In this document: positions 18,611-27,748 of the stretch, piece after piece
How the letters are laid out: every line of letters starts with the position of its first letter
How positions within the stretch are numbered: the stretch's first letter is position 1
From: Pseudomonas fluorescens
GTDB taxonomy: Bacteria > Pseudomonadota > Gammaproteobacteria > Pseudomonadales > Pseudomonadaceae
Direction of reading: 5' to 3'
Assembly (NCBI RefSeq): GCF_001307155.1
Contig: NZ_CP012830.1
Location: 2,163,501 to 2,227,500 of the forward strand
Length of the DNA: 64,000 nt
The notes under the pieces: generated by a model
Database searches by the model: none
Seen by the model: the letters and a program-made list of their open reading frames with translations, nothing else
What the model was told of the DNA's origin: nothing
Program-made: the position numbers and the translations under genes

Positions 18611-21600
18611 ATGACTGATAACGTTCCTCTAGAGACATCCAGCGACACCACGCGCCTTGTAGAGAAAAGCGATCTGGTCACCCTGACCAGCCACGGCCCA
18701 ACCCTCAACCAGATTGCTTCGAACCTGATGACTCAGGCGCTGAAAGAGCTTTATCCAGACCTGGACATTGACCCGGACCACGCAATGATCGCAACACCAC
18801 AATGGCTCCAGGTTGATAACCGGATCGAGGTCGGCCCCTTTCGATTCGAATCACTGACGCACGCACTGATCCGCCATAGCTTTAACACGACAAAGGCCAA
18901 TTACATCGAAGGCGAACACTTTCTCACCCTGGAGCGACATGCCAAAGATCCGATTCATCTCGCCGTCAGCATCGAGGAAGTCGCCGGCGTGCTCAATGAC
19001 TCAGCACCGTTATTGTTTGTCGAATTCCAGGCGCGGCAGTTGGATTTCTGGAACCAGAAGGGACACAGGATCGCGCGCTGGCAGGAACTCTCCGACACAC
19101 TGCGCAAGGCGCTGAACGTACGGCAGGTCAACGGTTGGGATGCCGATGAATGCGCCATGGCGCGAGAGATTTCCATGGCTCCCGACAAAGCCCTGCGCAG
19201 CCCCGTGAACAGCGACTTTTCAGCGATCCAGGCGTGCCTGATCGACATAGACACCATCGAGAATGAGGTTGCCAGCCACCTCCTGGTCGGTGGTGCTCTG
19301 GTGCTCAAGGCAACGTATCGCAAGCGCGAACTGATCGTGATGTACACCATCGAGCGCGCTTACGAGTCTTTCGATTCAATGGAACAACTGGGTAATTCGC
19401 TTCCAGCACGCCTGGAAGATCAACTGGCAGGGCGCGACCTGAAATGGCGGCTTTACGAGCCCGACGGGAATATCTTCGATCACATGGCCTGGGCACTGGT
19501 GTCGTCGCAGCTCGATGCCATCGATGCACTCCGATTCCTGGAGGCGCCAACAACCGATGTGCTTGCTTCCGAGGTCGAGATCGACACCACGGAACACGTA
19601 CGGATCGAGCAATTGGCTGCGGCGATTCCCGACTGGCTGCGCAACGCATCGTTCAGCGATATACAAGACTACAGTCGTTACGTCACGGCGCTGGGAAAGG
19701 TGTATCGCCAGCCCGACTACAAGGCTGCCAAAGACGAGATCCCGTCTATCACCTCATACGCCCAGCGCCTGATGAGCGAAGCGATCATCGCCGACCCTCA
19801 CGCCGTCGGTGCGGCGGACCTGGTGCTGGATGAGTTGCGGATCAAGATCACCGATAGTTTCACCGTCGACGATCTCACTCTCCCCGATCCCCGCAACCAG
19901 CACACCGAAACGCTCGCCGACTTCGCACTGGAGAACGAAGCGCCTTACCTGGCGAGCATCTTCTTCAAAAATGCCCGGCAGGTTCCGGATTGGCTGACGC
20001 CAGAATTCCTCACAACGTTGTCGGCTCGAGTCAATATCGGTGAGGTCTATCCCGCACTGATCAAGCGCAAGCTGATTGATGACCTGGTTGAATCCCGACG
20101 CCAGGAAAATTTCTATATCGACCAGCTGCGCCTGCTATTGCCGCTCATGGCACTGGAAAGCAAGGTCAGGCAAGAAGCGGGCATTGATGAGCACGGCTAT
20201 CGATACATCCGTGAGCTGCTCAACCTCGACACGGAGACAGCGCAACCGATCGCTATCTACCCCCTCTCGATGACCCCGCAACATCGCTTGATCAGCACCA
20301 GCGACACGGTTGCCAACATGTACATCATCAGCCCTCGAAGCGCCGAGAGCGGCGCTTGCCTGCTTTATCGTCCGATGCTGGAGCCACCACTGATGCAGTT
20401 CCCCTCCCGGCAAAATTTGCTGTATGCCTTGCACCAACCCGGTGAACTCCGAGATTCGGTGCTGGCATGGCTACCCGACAAGGCCCTGAGCTTTGAATAC
20501 GCTCAATATGTTTTCCCTGTAGGTCTGCCGTCCCCCTGGTTGGTGGCCGAACAGGTTGTCGATCCATTGCTGAGGGTGGACAGGTTCGGACACGTGATAT
20601 TCAAATACGAGGAGATAACCGGCAACATTCTTTCGACACTGTTCAAAAACAACGCACAGACGATCGTCGATTTGGCTGACCGTCAGTCGCAATCAAATGC
20701 CGAACGGCGCTGGCGCTTGTTGAAAGACAGCAGCTGGGCGCTGTTCAGCGTCACCTCAAACTTCCTCAGTGGTGCAGTCGGAACCGCTGTCTGGGTCTGG
20801 CAGACCATCAACGAAATCCAGCAGGCACTCGATGCCCGAGATCAGGGTGACAGCTTCATCGAATGGACCTCCGTGGCGGATATTCTGCTGGCACTCGGGA
20901 TCATCCTCAGCCATCACGCCGTGATGCGACGCAAAACGGCATCGGGCAAACTGCAACCTGCACTGCCGATAGAGGAGCAGATAAAACCACCTACCGCGCC
21001 GCTCACCATTGCATTGGACCCCACCCCGCTTGTCGCTGAACTGCCACAGAGCCATCGCTCCCCGGTTGAGGTCGCGGGATCCGTGCCGCGCCGCACCATT
21101 TCGACGCTGGGCACCTACCTGGACACCCTCAAAGTCTCCGCGCCAAACCTTGCCGACACAGAACTGACCACGGTCAATGAAGCACCTCCCCACCTCTACC
21201 AGCTCAACGACAAGATCTATGCACAGGTCGGCGAACGCTGGTTCAACGTCATGCTGGACGCCGACGCTCAGGTCATTCTCATCGACCCCAAAGACGTCAC
21301 GCGAACCGGCCCCCTGCTAGTCCATAACCAGCAAGGTCAATGGTTCGTGGACACCCGACTGCGCTTGCGCGGCGGCGGCCCGAAAAATCGCCTCAAAAGC
21401 ATGAAAGCGGCCAAAGAGCAGCGTAAACATGAACTGGAAAACGCACTGGACTCATTCAAGACCCAGGAACCTGCGAAGGCAAGGGAGCTGGCAAGAGCGC
21501 AAACAGATTTGCTGACAGCCAACGGCGATGCCTACGACCGAATGCTCGGGGTTTACGCGGAAAAACTGGAAGTCTTGATCAATAGTTATGAGCAAGCACT

Positions 21601-23149
21601 CGAGCAACTGCGAGAGTGGCGCACGCTCGGCGGAACAACAGGCTATACCTACGACTTGCTACGCCTGAGCACGGAGATGCAGAAGCATCTTTCGCTCTGG
21701 TTTACCGCAAAAAAACACCAGTATATCCAAGCCACCAGCGCATTTACGCAAGCCCCCCAGCCGGACACAGCGATCACACGGCAAACCTACATTGACAACA
21801 TCCGGCGGGCGACAGACCTGAGCCACGCAATGGTCGAGAAACTTGAACTCTCGCAAACGGCACTTCAAGGAATGCATGCGGCGGGAAGGCCGGGCATAGC
21901 TGAAGCCATAAAAATCAGCAAGCTGCTGCCTTCATTCTCGGCACTGGAGCTCAAGGCAAACGAGATAGGCATGGCGCAAGAGCTGTGTATGCAAGAGCAG
22001 GCCAGCCCGACAATGTCCCAGGCCCGTAACGCCGTCGGCAGCATTATCGTGAGCGCCGCCGAGGCCGCTCATCGGGTTGCGGACCTGATGAACATTGCAG
22101 GCGGTAACGCTGCCCCACAAGAACGTATTGAAGACTTCGGCGGACTTGTCGATACCTTTGCCGACACTGATCAAAGAATCCGGGAGTTACCAGACACCTA
22201 CCCCCACCTGTTCAAACAGCCTCAACTCGATCATCTGCGAAAACTGATCGAAGAGTTTTCACGACTGGCACACACCCAACTGCATACGTTGCTGCCCGAA
22301 AGTGAAGTGTTGATAACGCAGGGCTCAACAGAACCCGCACGTCCCGGCCCATCACGCCTGCCGGTAAAAGTTAGCAAGACCCGCCCTCGCGATCCCGGTA
22401 ATAGCGAAGTCACCAAAGCCAAGGAAGCTCCACTCAAGGCAGTCATGCCAGGTGTCAGCGTGCAGCCAACGCCGGTGCTGAGCGATACCGACATCATCGA
22501 GGCCGGTCTTGAGCAGAGCCTGGATGTTCAGCCATTTATCGAGCGCACCCGCAAAGACGCTTTGCGACCCCGACGCATCCCCGCCGACATGCAGGACCTG
22601 TTCGATCAGTACGCACTCAAACTGGAACAAAACGCCACGAGCGTTGATCTGGCCATGATCAGGAGCAAAAACGCCGAAGGTACCCCTCCGCCAGTGGCCA
22701 CCCTGAGCCTGGAACTGCGTCAGGCGGCAATCAAGGTAAGAGAAGCGGGCATCAGCACCCGAGCGAGCCTGTACAAAGAGCGCAAACCCACGCAAAGCAG
22801 CCTCAAATGGATGCACGAAAACGAGCAGGTTCGAATCACCCGAAACGAACAAGGCCGAATCCAGACCAAACAGCTCGGGGACTACTTTCAGGAGTACCGG
22901 ATTCTGGATAAGACGAACAATGATCAGGCATTGTGGGTGGCGCATTTCCACTACGAAACCCTCAGCAGTCCAGTAGACACGCCCACGACTGCTCACCTGA
23001 AAGTCGCGGACAAATACCTGGAGACGCTCCCCCCTGAACAGCGGCGACTGTTGACCACCGTCGAACCCATTGACGGTGTGCTACGGAAAATAGTCGACCC
23101 GAGCCTGCGCAAACTGTTTCTGGATCTGGAACCCCAGGCAACGCCATGA
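18611..23149 (+). CDS. Giant toxin-like protein (dermonecrotic-toxin-like/DUF6543 type)
   Basis: A 1512-residue protein without a signal peptide. The N-terminal half (ELYPDLDIDPDHAMIATPQW near residues 40-60; ANYIEGEHFLTLERHA near 97-112; IIEWTS-like middle) has the character of the large Pseudomonas toxins annotated dermonecrotic-toxin-like or DUF6543. Two hydrophobic stretches (about residues 700-735 and 750-775) could insert in membranes. The C-terminal half is helical and probably coiled-coil (Lys/Glu-rich near 920-970). No NEL ubiquitin-ligase Cys motif was seen. GAAGGAAGC precedes the ATG. It has no secretion or immunity gene beside it. Family placement and any activity are inferences; the C-terminal domain is unrecognised. 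Confidence 0.7.
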   Translation: MTDNVPLETSSDTTRLVEKSDLVTLTSHGPTLNQIASNLMTQALKELYPDLDIDPDHAMIATPQWLQVDNRIEVGPFRFESLTHALIRHSFNTTKANYIEGEHFLTLERHAKDPIHLAVSIEEVAGVLNDSAPLLFVEFQARQLDFWNQKGHRIARWQELSDTLRKALNVRQVNGWDADECAMAREISMAPDKALRSPVNSDFSAIQACLIDIDTIENEVASHLLVGGALVLKATYRKRELIVMYTIERAYESFDSMEQLGNSLPARLEDQLAGRDLKWRLYEPDGNIFDHMAWALVSSQLDAIDALRFLEAPTTDVLASEVEIDTTEHVRIEQLAAAIPDWLRNASFSDIQDYSRYVTALGKVYRQPDYKAAKDEIPSITSYAQRLMSEAIIADPHAVGAADLVLDELRIKITDSFTVDDLTLPDPRNQHTETLADFALENEAPYLASIFFKNARQVPDWLTPEFLTTLSARVNIGEVYPALIKRKLIDDLVESRRQENFYIDQLRLLLPLMALESKVRQEAGIDEHGYRYIRELLNLDTETAQPIAIYPLSMTPQHRLISTSDTVANMYIISPRSAESGACLLYRPMLEPPLMQFPSRQNLLYALHQPGELRDSVLAWLPDKALSFEYAQYVFPVGLPSPWLVAEQVVDPLLRVDRFGHVIFKYEEITGNILSTLFKNNAQTIVDLADRQSQSNAERRWRLLKDSSWALFSVTSNFLSGAVGTAVWVWQTINEIQQALDARDQGDSFIEWTSVADILLALGIILSHHAVMRRKTASGKLQPALPIEEQIKPPTAPLTIALDPTPLVAELPQSHRSPVEVAGSVPRRTISTLGTYLDTLKVSAPNLADTELTTVNEAPPHLYQLNDKIYAQVGERWFNVMLDADAQVILIDPKDVTRTGPLLVHNQQGQWFVDTRLRLRGGGPKNRLKSMKAAKEQRKHELENALDSFKTQEPAKARELARAQTDLLTANGDAYDRMLGVYAEKLEVLINSYEQALEQLREWRTLGGTTGYTYDLLRLSTEMQKHLSLWFTAKKHQYIQATSAFTQAPQPDTAITRQTYIDNIRRATDLSHAMVEKLELSQTALQGMHAAGRPGIAEAIKISKLLPSFSALELKANEIGMAQELCMQEQASPTMSQARNAVGSIIVSAAEAAHRVADLMNIAGGNAAPQERIEDFGGLVDTFADTDQRIRELPDTYPHLFKQPQLDHLRKLIEEFSRLAHTQLHTLLPESEVLITQGSTEPARPGPSRLPVKVSKTRPRDPGNSEVTKAKEAPLKAVMPGVSVQPTPVLSDTDIIEAGLEQSLDVQPFIERTRKDALRPRRIPADMQDLFDQYALKLEQNATSVDLAMIRSKNAEGTPPPVATLSLELRQAAIKVREAGISTRASLYKERKPTQSSLKWMHENEQVRITRNEQGRIQTKQLGDYFQEYRILDKTNNDQALWVAHFHYETLSSPVDTPTTAHLKVADKYLETLPPEQRRLLTTVEPIDGVLRKIVDPSLRKLFLDLEPQATP

Positions 23150-23190
23150 AGGAAGGACGCTGATCGCGACTCCACCCTCCGGCCCCGGCA

Positions 23191-24735
23191 TCACCAGACC
23201 TTTTTCAACCGCCCGAGCGCTGCGCGGATCGCCTCCTCGGGCACCGCCGTGAAACCCAGCACCAGCCCGGCGCGCTGGTCTGGCGGGGTGCATGACTCCG
23301 GCAGCCAATAGTTGCTCAGGCCATTGATCTCGACATCAACACTCGCCGCGGCGTCGATCAATTCGCGCTCGCGGGCCTGAGTGTCGACCGCCACCGTCAA
23401 GTGCAGCCCCGCCGCGACACTCGGCAGGCTGCCAACACCCGGGATATCCACAGGCCAACCCGCCAACAGCGTGTTGCGCCGACTCAAGGCCGCGCGCCGC
23501 ATACGGCGGATATGCCGCTGAAAATGCCCGGCAGCCATGAACTCGGCCATTACCGCCTGGGTGCTCACCTCGGAATGACGCACATCCACCGCACGACGCT
23601 GGGAGAACGCGTCTACCAGACCCATCGGTAACACCAGATACCCCAGACGCAACGCCGGGAACGCGACTTTGCCGAAGGTGCCGACGTAAAGCACTCGACC
23701 CTGTCGATCCAGCGCCGCCAAGGGCGCCAGTGGGGCGCCGCTGTAGCGATACTCGCCGTCGTAGTCATCCTCGATGATCCAGCCATCAGTGCGTTCAGCC
23801 CAGGCGAGCAATTCCAGACGCCGCGCCAGGCTCATGATCACGCCCGTCGGATATTGATGAGACGGCGTGACGTAGGCCAATCGACAGTCGCTCAACTCAG
23901 CCAGCTCAGCACAATTGATGCCTTCGTTGTCCACCGAGACCCCATGCAGCCGCGCCCCGGCTACGGCGAAGGCATGCCCAGCCGCGCGATAGCCGGGGTT
24001 TTCCACAGCCACCCCATCGCCGGGCTCCACCAGCAGCTGTGCACAAAGGCTAATCCCCTGCTGTGCGCCACTGGTGATCACAATTTGCTCAGCGCTGCAC
24101 TGCATGCCGCGCGCGCTGCGCAAATAGGCCGCGATCAACCCGCGCAAGCGCTCGTAACCTTCGGGCGCGCCGTAACACAAGTGCTGTAAATCCGGCTTAC
24201 GCCAGAAAGCCGCATTCAGCTTGGCCCAGACCTCAAACGGGAACAGGTCAAAGGCCGGCACCCCCACCCGAAAAGCCCTCGGCGGACCACTTGGAGGCCT
24301 GGGTAAATGGTGTTTCTCGACCCGCTCCAAAGCACCGCCGTGGATAACTTTACTGGATGAAACCACAGGTAAATCCAGCCGCCTTGTGGATAACCCTGTG
24401 GGTAAGCCTGTTGGTAACCCTGTGGATACTTTTGTGGATAGTTTTTTCATCGGCAATGCCGTTTGCGGCAATTGCGCCACATACGTGCCGTCCCCCACCC
24501 GCCCCTCGATGAAGCCTTCAGCGTAGAGTTGATCGTAGGCACGGACCACGCTATTGCGCGAAATCGACAACGCCGCGGCCAGATCGCGGCTGGCAGGCAA
24601 GCGTGTACCACTCACCAGCCGACCGTCGAGCACACGCAGGCGTAAGGCCTGATAGAGCTGACGGCTCAAGCCCTGGCGGCGATCGAGTTCGATACCCGCC
24701 GGGTTGAACGACAGGGACAGAGGCGAGTTGTTCAT
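23191..24735 (-). CDS. MocR-family PLP-dependent regulator (GntR HTH + aminotransferase domain)
   Basis: A 514-residue MocR regulator. The GntR winged helix occupies residues 10-85 (RLPASRDLAAALSISRNSVVRAYDQLYAEG). The aminotransferase fold (about 140-510) contains PSHQYPTGVIM (about 297) and the PLP-lysine region GTFGKVAFPALRLGYL (about 355). It is divergent from the PaiB-like gene, the usual arrangement for a MocR regulator and its target. The linker contains repeating LSTKVSTGLPTGLPTGLSTR; in DNA this is five 12-bp repeats resembling DnaA boxes (24385-24441). Effector unknown; by family it should respond to a pyridoxal or amino compound. Confidence 0.92.
   Translation of the reverse strand: MNNSPLSLSFNPAGIELDRRQGLSRQLYQALRLRVLDGRLVSGTRLPASRDLAAALSISRNSVVRAYDQLYAEGFIEGRVGDGTYVAQLPQTALPMKKLSTKVSTGLPTGLPTGLSTRRLDLPVVSSSKVIHGGALERVEKHHLPRPPSGPPRAFRVGVPAFDLFPFEVWAKLNAAFWRKPDLQHLCYGAPEGYERLRGLIAAYLRSARGMQCSAEQIVITSGAQQGISLCAQLLVEPGDGVAVENPGYRAAGHAFAVAGARLHGVSVDNEGINCAELAELSDCRLAYVTPSHQYPTGVIMSLARRLELLAWAERTDGWIIEDDYDGEYRYSGAPLAPLAALDRQGRVLYVGTFGKVAFPALRLGYLVLPMGLVDAFSQRRAVDVRHSEVSTQAVMAEFMAAGHFQRHIRRMRRAALSRRNTLLAGWPVDIPGVGSLPSVAAGLHLTVAVDTQARERELIDAAASVDVEINGLSNYWLPESCTPPDQRAGLVLGFTAVPEEAIRAALGRLKKVW
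24385..24441. repeat. Five DnaA-box-like 9-mers at 12-bp spacing inside the MocR gene
   Basis: TGTGGATAA (24385), TGTGGGTAA (24397), TGTTGGTAA (24409), TGTGGATAC (24421) and TGTGGATAG (24433) recur with exact 12-bp period. The first is a perfect reverse-complement DnaA box (TTATCCACA); the others differ by one base, apart from TGTTGGTAA, which differs by two. A sixth, CGTGGATAA, lies at 24339-24347. They encode the four-residue repeat in the regulator's linker. Confidence 0.85.
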
Positions 24736-24839
24736 GGCAATGGAGCTTCGCTAATGGACCTACGAAATTGGCTGTTAATGGCTCTTACAACAGACCAATA
24801 GCCTGCCTAGGATAAAGGTATTCGCCAAGGAAAATATCC

Positions 24840-25469
24840 ATGTATACCCCTAGCGCATTTGCCATCGACGACCTCCCCGCACTGCATCAGCAGATCCTCG
24901 ACACACGCCTGGCCGTGTTGGTTACCCATGGCAAGCAGGGTTTGCAGGCCAGCCATGTGCCGCTGCTGCTCAGCCCGGAACAAGGCCCGAATGGCACCCT
25001 TTACGGCCACCTGGCCCGAGCCAATCCACAGTGGCAGGAGCTGGAAGCCGGGGCCGAGGCGCTGGTGATTTTTGCCGGGGCCGATGCTTACGTCAGCCCG
25101 TCGTACTACCCCAGCAAAGCGGACCACGGTAAAGTCGTGCCGACCTGGAACTACGTGGCGGTGCACGCTTATGGCAGCGCCGAAGTGTTCAGCGATGCTC
25201 ATCGCCTGCGCAATCTGGTCAGCGCCCTGACCGATCGCCATGAACGCGACCGCCCCCAGCCGTGGAAAGTCGACGACGCGCCGGCCCATTACATCAATGG
25301 CATGCTCAAGGCCATTGTCGGCTTCGCCCTGCCGATCCAGCGTCTGGAAGGCAAGCGCAAGCTCAGCCAGAACCGCAGTACCGCAGACATCGCCGGCGTG
25401 CGCGAAGGACTGATCGCCAGCCCCAACCCGCACGACCAGGCCCTCGCCCACCTGATCCCCAAGGAATGA
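24840..25469 (+). CDS. FMN-binding PaiB-like regulator/flavoprotein
   Basis: A 209-residue protein of the PaiB (FMN-binding split-barrel) family. Typical features: MYTPSAFAIDDLPALHQQI at the N-terminus, ASHVPLLLSPEQGPNGTLYGHLARANPQW (about residues 38-66), and KVVPTWNYVAVHAYG (about 99-113). In Bacillus, PaiB works with PaiA, a GNAT that acetylates polyamines; here two GNAT genes follow immediately. Divergent from the MocR gene, which probably controls it. Start ATG 24840 matches the family. Confidence 0.92.
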   Translation: MYTPSAFAIDDLPALHQQILDTRLAVLVTHGKQGLQASHVPLLLSPEQGPNGTLYGHLARANPQWQELEAGAEALVIFAGADAYVSPSYYPSKADHGKVVPTWNYVAVHAYGSAEVFSDAHRLRNLVSALTDRHERDRPQPWKVDDAPAHYINGMLKAIVGFALPIQRLEGKRKLSQNRSTADIAGVREGLIASPNPHDQALAHLIPKE

Positions 25470-25471
25470 TC

Positions 25472-25918
25472 ATGAGTCAGATCGAGATTCGCCGCGTCAC
25501 CGCCGATGACCACGCAGCCTGGCTGCCGCTGTGGCAAGCCTACCTGCATTTTTACAACACCGAGCTGCCAGAGGCTGTCAGCCACAGCACCTGGCAACGG
25601 TTCCTTGACCCGAGCGAGCCGACTCACGCAGCCCTTGCCTGGGTCGATGGTAAAGCAGTGGGCATGGTGCATTTCATCTATCACCGCTCGAACTGGAGCA
25701 TCGAAAACTCCTGCTACCTGCAAGACTTGCTGGTGACGCCCGAAACCCGCGGCACTGGTGCCGGCCGCAAGCTGATCGAGTTCGTCTACGCCACGGCCAA
25801 GGCCGACGGTTGCTGCAAGGTTCATTGGTTGACCCACGAAACCAACGCCACCGCGATCCAGCTCTACGAGCGCATCGCCGAACGTCCTGGTTTCATCCAG
25901 TTTCGCAAAGGCCTTTAA
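25472..25918 (+). CDS. GNAT-family N-acetyltransferase
   Basis: A 148-residue GCN5-type acetyltransferase. It starts MSQIEIRRVTADDHAAWLPLW. Core strands include ENSCYLQDLLVTPETRGTGAGRKLIEFVYATAKADGCCKVHWLTHETN (about residues 75-120) with the acetyl-CoA loop R-G-T-G-A-G. The start overlaps the end of the PaiB gene region by only 2 bp of spacing, so translation is probably coupled. Substrate unknown; by analogy with PaiA a polyamine is possible. Confidence 0.92.
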   Translation: MSQIEIRRVTADDHAAWLPLWQAYLHFYNTELPEAVSHSTWQRFLDPSEPTHAALAWVDGKAVGMVHFIYHRSNWSIENSCYLQDLLVTPETRGTGAGRKLIEFVYATAKADGCCKVHWLTHETNATAIQLYERIAERPGFIQFRKGL

Positions 25919-25935
25919 GGTTCAAGGAGAGCAAC

Positions 25936-26607
25936 ATGTCGACTTCACTCGCTGGCTGGAAAGGCGTTCCAGCGCCCTCGGTTCAACTGATCGAAGGACG
26001 CTTCATTCGCCTGGAAAAACTCGACCCGGCACGCCACGCCGACGGCTTGTTCAAAGCCCTGCAAGGCCCCGGCGCCGACCCGAAGCTGTGGGATTACTTG
26101 CCTTACGGCCCGTTCCCGGAGCGCAGCGCGTTCAACGACTGGCTGAACAACCACGCCGCCAACAGCGACCCGTATTTCTTCAGCGTCATCGACCGCGCCA
26201 CCGGTGAAGTGCAAGGCATCCTCAGCCTGATGTCGATCGTCCCGGCCCACGGTCGCATCGAAATCGGCCACGTCACCTTCGGTGCAGCGATGCAGCGCTC
26301 TCCGAAAAGTACCGAAGCGGTGTACCTGCTGGCCAAGGAATCGTTCGCCATCGGCTACCGTCGCCTGGAATGGAAGTGCAACAACGGCAACGCCCGCTCC
26401 AAATACGCCGCCGAACGCCTGGGTTTCAGCTTCGAAGGCGTGTTCCGCCAGCACATGGTGGTCAAGGGCCAGAACCGCGACACCGCGTGGTATTCGATTC
26501 TGGATTCGGAATGGCCGGCGATTGGGGCGGGGTTTGAGAAGTGGCTGTCGGATGAGAACCAGACAGATTCGGGGCAGTTGAAAACCCTGGCTGAGTGCCG
26601 CGCCTGA
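25936..26607 (+). CDS. GNAT-family N-acetyltransferase, RimJ/RimL type
   Basis: A 223-residue acetyltransferase of the RimJ/RimL (Acetyltransf_3) type: IEGRFIRLEKLDPARHADGL near the N-terminus, and IEIGHVTFGAAMQRSPKSTEAVYLLAKESFA then YRRLEWKCNNGNARSKYAAERLGFSFEGVFRQHM in the core (about residues 100-175). This arrangement is common in enzymes acetylating protein N-termini or small amines. It follows the first GNAT by 17 bp with AAGGAGAG before its ATG. A repeat follows directly after the stop. Confidence 0.92.
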   Translation: MSTSLAGWKGVPAPSVQLIEGRFIRLEKLDPARHADGLFKALQGPGADPKLWDYLPYGPFPERSAFNDWLNNHAANSDPYFFSVIDRATGEVQGILSLMSIVPAHGRIEIGHVTFGAAMQRSPKSTEAVYLLAKESFAIGYRRLEWKCNNGNARSKYAAERLGFSFEGVFRQHMVVKGQNRDTAWYSILDSEWPAIGAGFEKWLSDENQTDSGQLKTLAECRA

Positions 26608-26608
26608 T

Positions 26609-26734
26609 GATCGTTCCCACGCTCTGCGTGGGAATGCCTCACTGGACGCTCTGCGTCCGCTTTTGAATATGACGCGGAGCGTCAGGGGCTGCATTCCCAC
26701 GCGGCCGGTTCGACGTCTCGACGTGGGAACGATC
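26609..26734. repeat. Nested palindromic repeat, GATCGTTCCCACGC class
   Basis: The ends GATCGTTCCCACG and CGTGGGAACGATC mirror each other; inside are GGAATGC/GCATTCC, and two further short palindromes (GACGCTCTGCGTC and GACGCGGAGCGTC). A solo version is at 41416-41446. It fills the convergent gap between the GNAT and methyltransferase genes and could act as a bidirectional terminator. Confidence 0.85.
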
Positions 26735-26735
26735 T

Positions 26736-27635
26736 TTACGCCAGCTTCTGCGCCAACACCGCTATATGCTCCGGGCCAATCCCGCAGCAACCACCGAGAT
26801 GGCTCGCGCCGCGCTTCTGCCAATCGGCCGCCCAATGCAGGTAACCGGGCGGATCGAGATCCTCACGCAACGGGTCCAGACCATCATTGGCCGTGGCCTC
26901 TTTCGGTTGCGGCGGGAAGGCGTTGGCGTACGCACCGATGTGGACTTTCACACCCAAACGCTCGAAGGTTTCCCGCGCAGCATCAATCGCCGCACCAATT
27001 ACTTCCGGCTGGCTGCAGTTGAACAGCAGCGTCTCGACACCCAGCTCTGCCGCCACCGCAGCGGCTTCGATCACAGGTTCGCCCGAACGCAAACGCGGCA
27101 CTTCGTCCGTGTCTTCATCCTTCAAGGTAAACGACAGCCAGAACGGCTTACCGTCCTTTGGCAAGCCGGCATGAATAGCCCGCGCTTCGACAATCGAACT
27201 CTGGGTTTCAGCCAGCCACAGGTCGACATGAGGTGCCAGGCCCGTGACCAATGGCGTCAGCAATTCAGTCACCCGGGCAGCATCAAAAAGGTCCGGACGA
27301 TAGGAACCGAACAGCGGCGGCAATGAACCCGCCACACGCACGGGCTGTCTAGCCGCGTCGGCTGCACGCCGTGCCAGCTCCCCCGCCAATGCGGCGAGCG
27401 CCTGACCTTCAGCCGCAAAACGTTCTTCACCGATATGAAACGGCACCACCGCGTAGCTGTTGCTGGTGATCACGTTTGCACCGCTTTCGATATAAGCCGT
27501 ATGGACGGCCTCAACCGCTTGCGGTGCTTCGCTCAACGCCAGCGCGGACCACTCAGGCTGCCTGAACGGCGCGCCTCGGCGTTGCAGTTCGCGACCCATA
27601 CCGCCATCCAGAATTACCGTGCTGCGTGCGTCCAT
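26736..27635 (-). CDS. Homocysteine S-methyltransferase (MmuM-like)
   Basis: A 299-residue zinc-dependent methyltransferase domain protein, expected to transfer a methyl group (S-methylmethionine or SAM) to homocysteine, giving methionine. Conserved features: LDGGMGRELQRRG near the start, FNCSQPEVI (about residue 205, the zinc Cys), and HLGGCCGIGPEHI near the C-terminus (the two zinc cysteines). The start is uncertain: nearby in-frame starts at 27650 and 27671 also exist, none with a strong ribosome site. It is divergent from an ABC amino-acid system, which may carry its methyl donor. Confidence 0.9.
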   Translation of the reverse strand: MDARSTVILDGGMGRELQRRGAPFRQPEWSALALSEAPQAVEAVHTAYIESGANVITSNSYAVVPFHIGEERFAAEGQALAALAGELARRAADAARQPVRVAGSLPPLFGSYRPDLFDAARVTELLTPLVTGLAPHVDLWLAETQSSIVEARAIHAGLPKDGKPFWLSFTLKDEDTDEVPRLRSGEPVIEAAAVAAELGVETLLFNCSQPEVIGAAIDAARETFERLGVKVHIGAYANAFPPQPKEATANDGLDPLREDLDPPGYLHWAADWQKRGASHLGGCCGIGPEHIAVLAQKLA

Positions 27636-27748
27636 ATGTTTTTTACTCATATGCTTATGAAAATAACTCACTACCAGAGTTGTCCTTATAACTATTAAAT
27701 ACGCACCATTCAGTTAATAACAACTTCTTTTTTAGTCAGGAACTGCCC

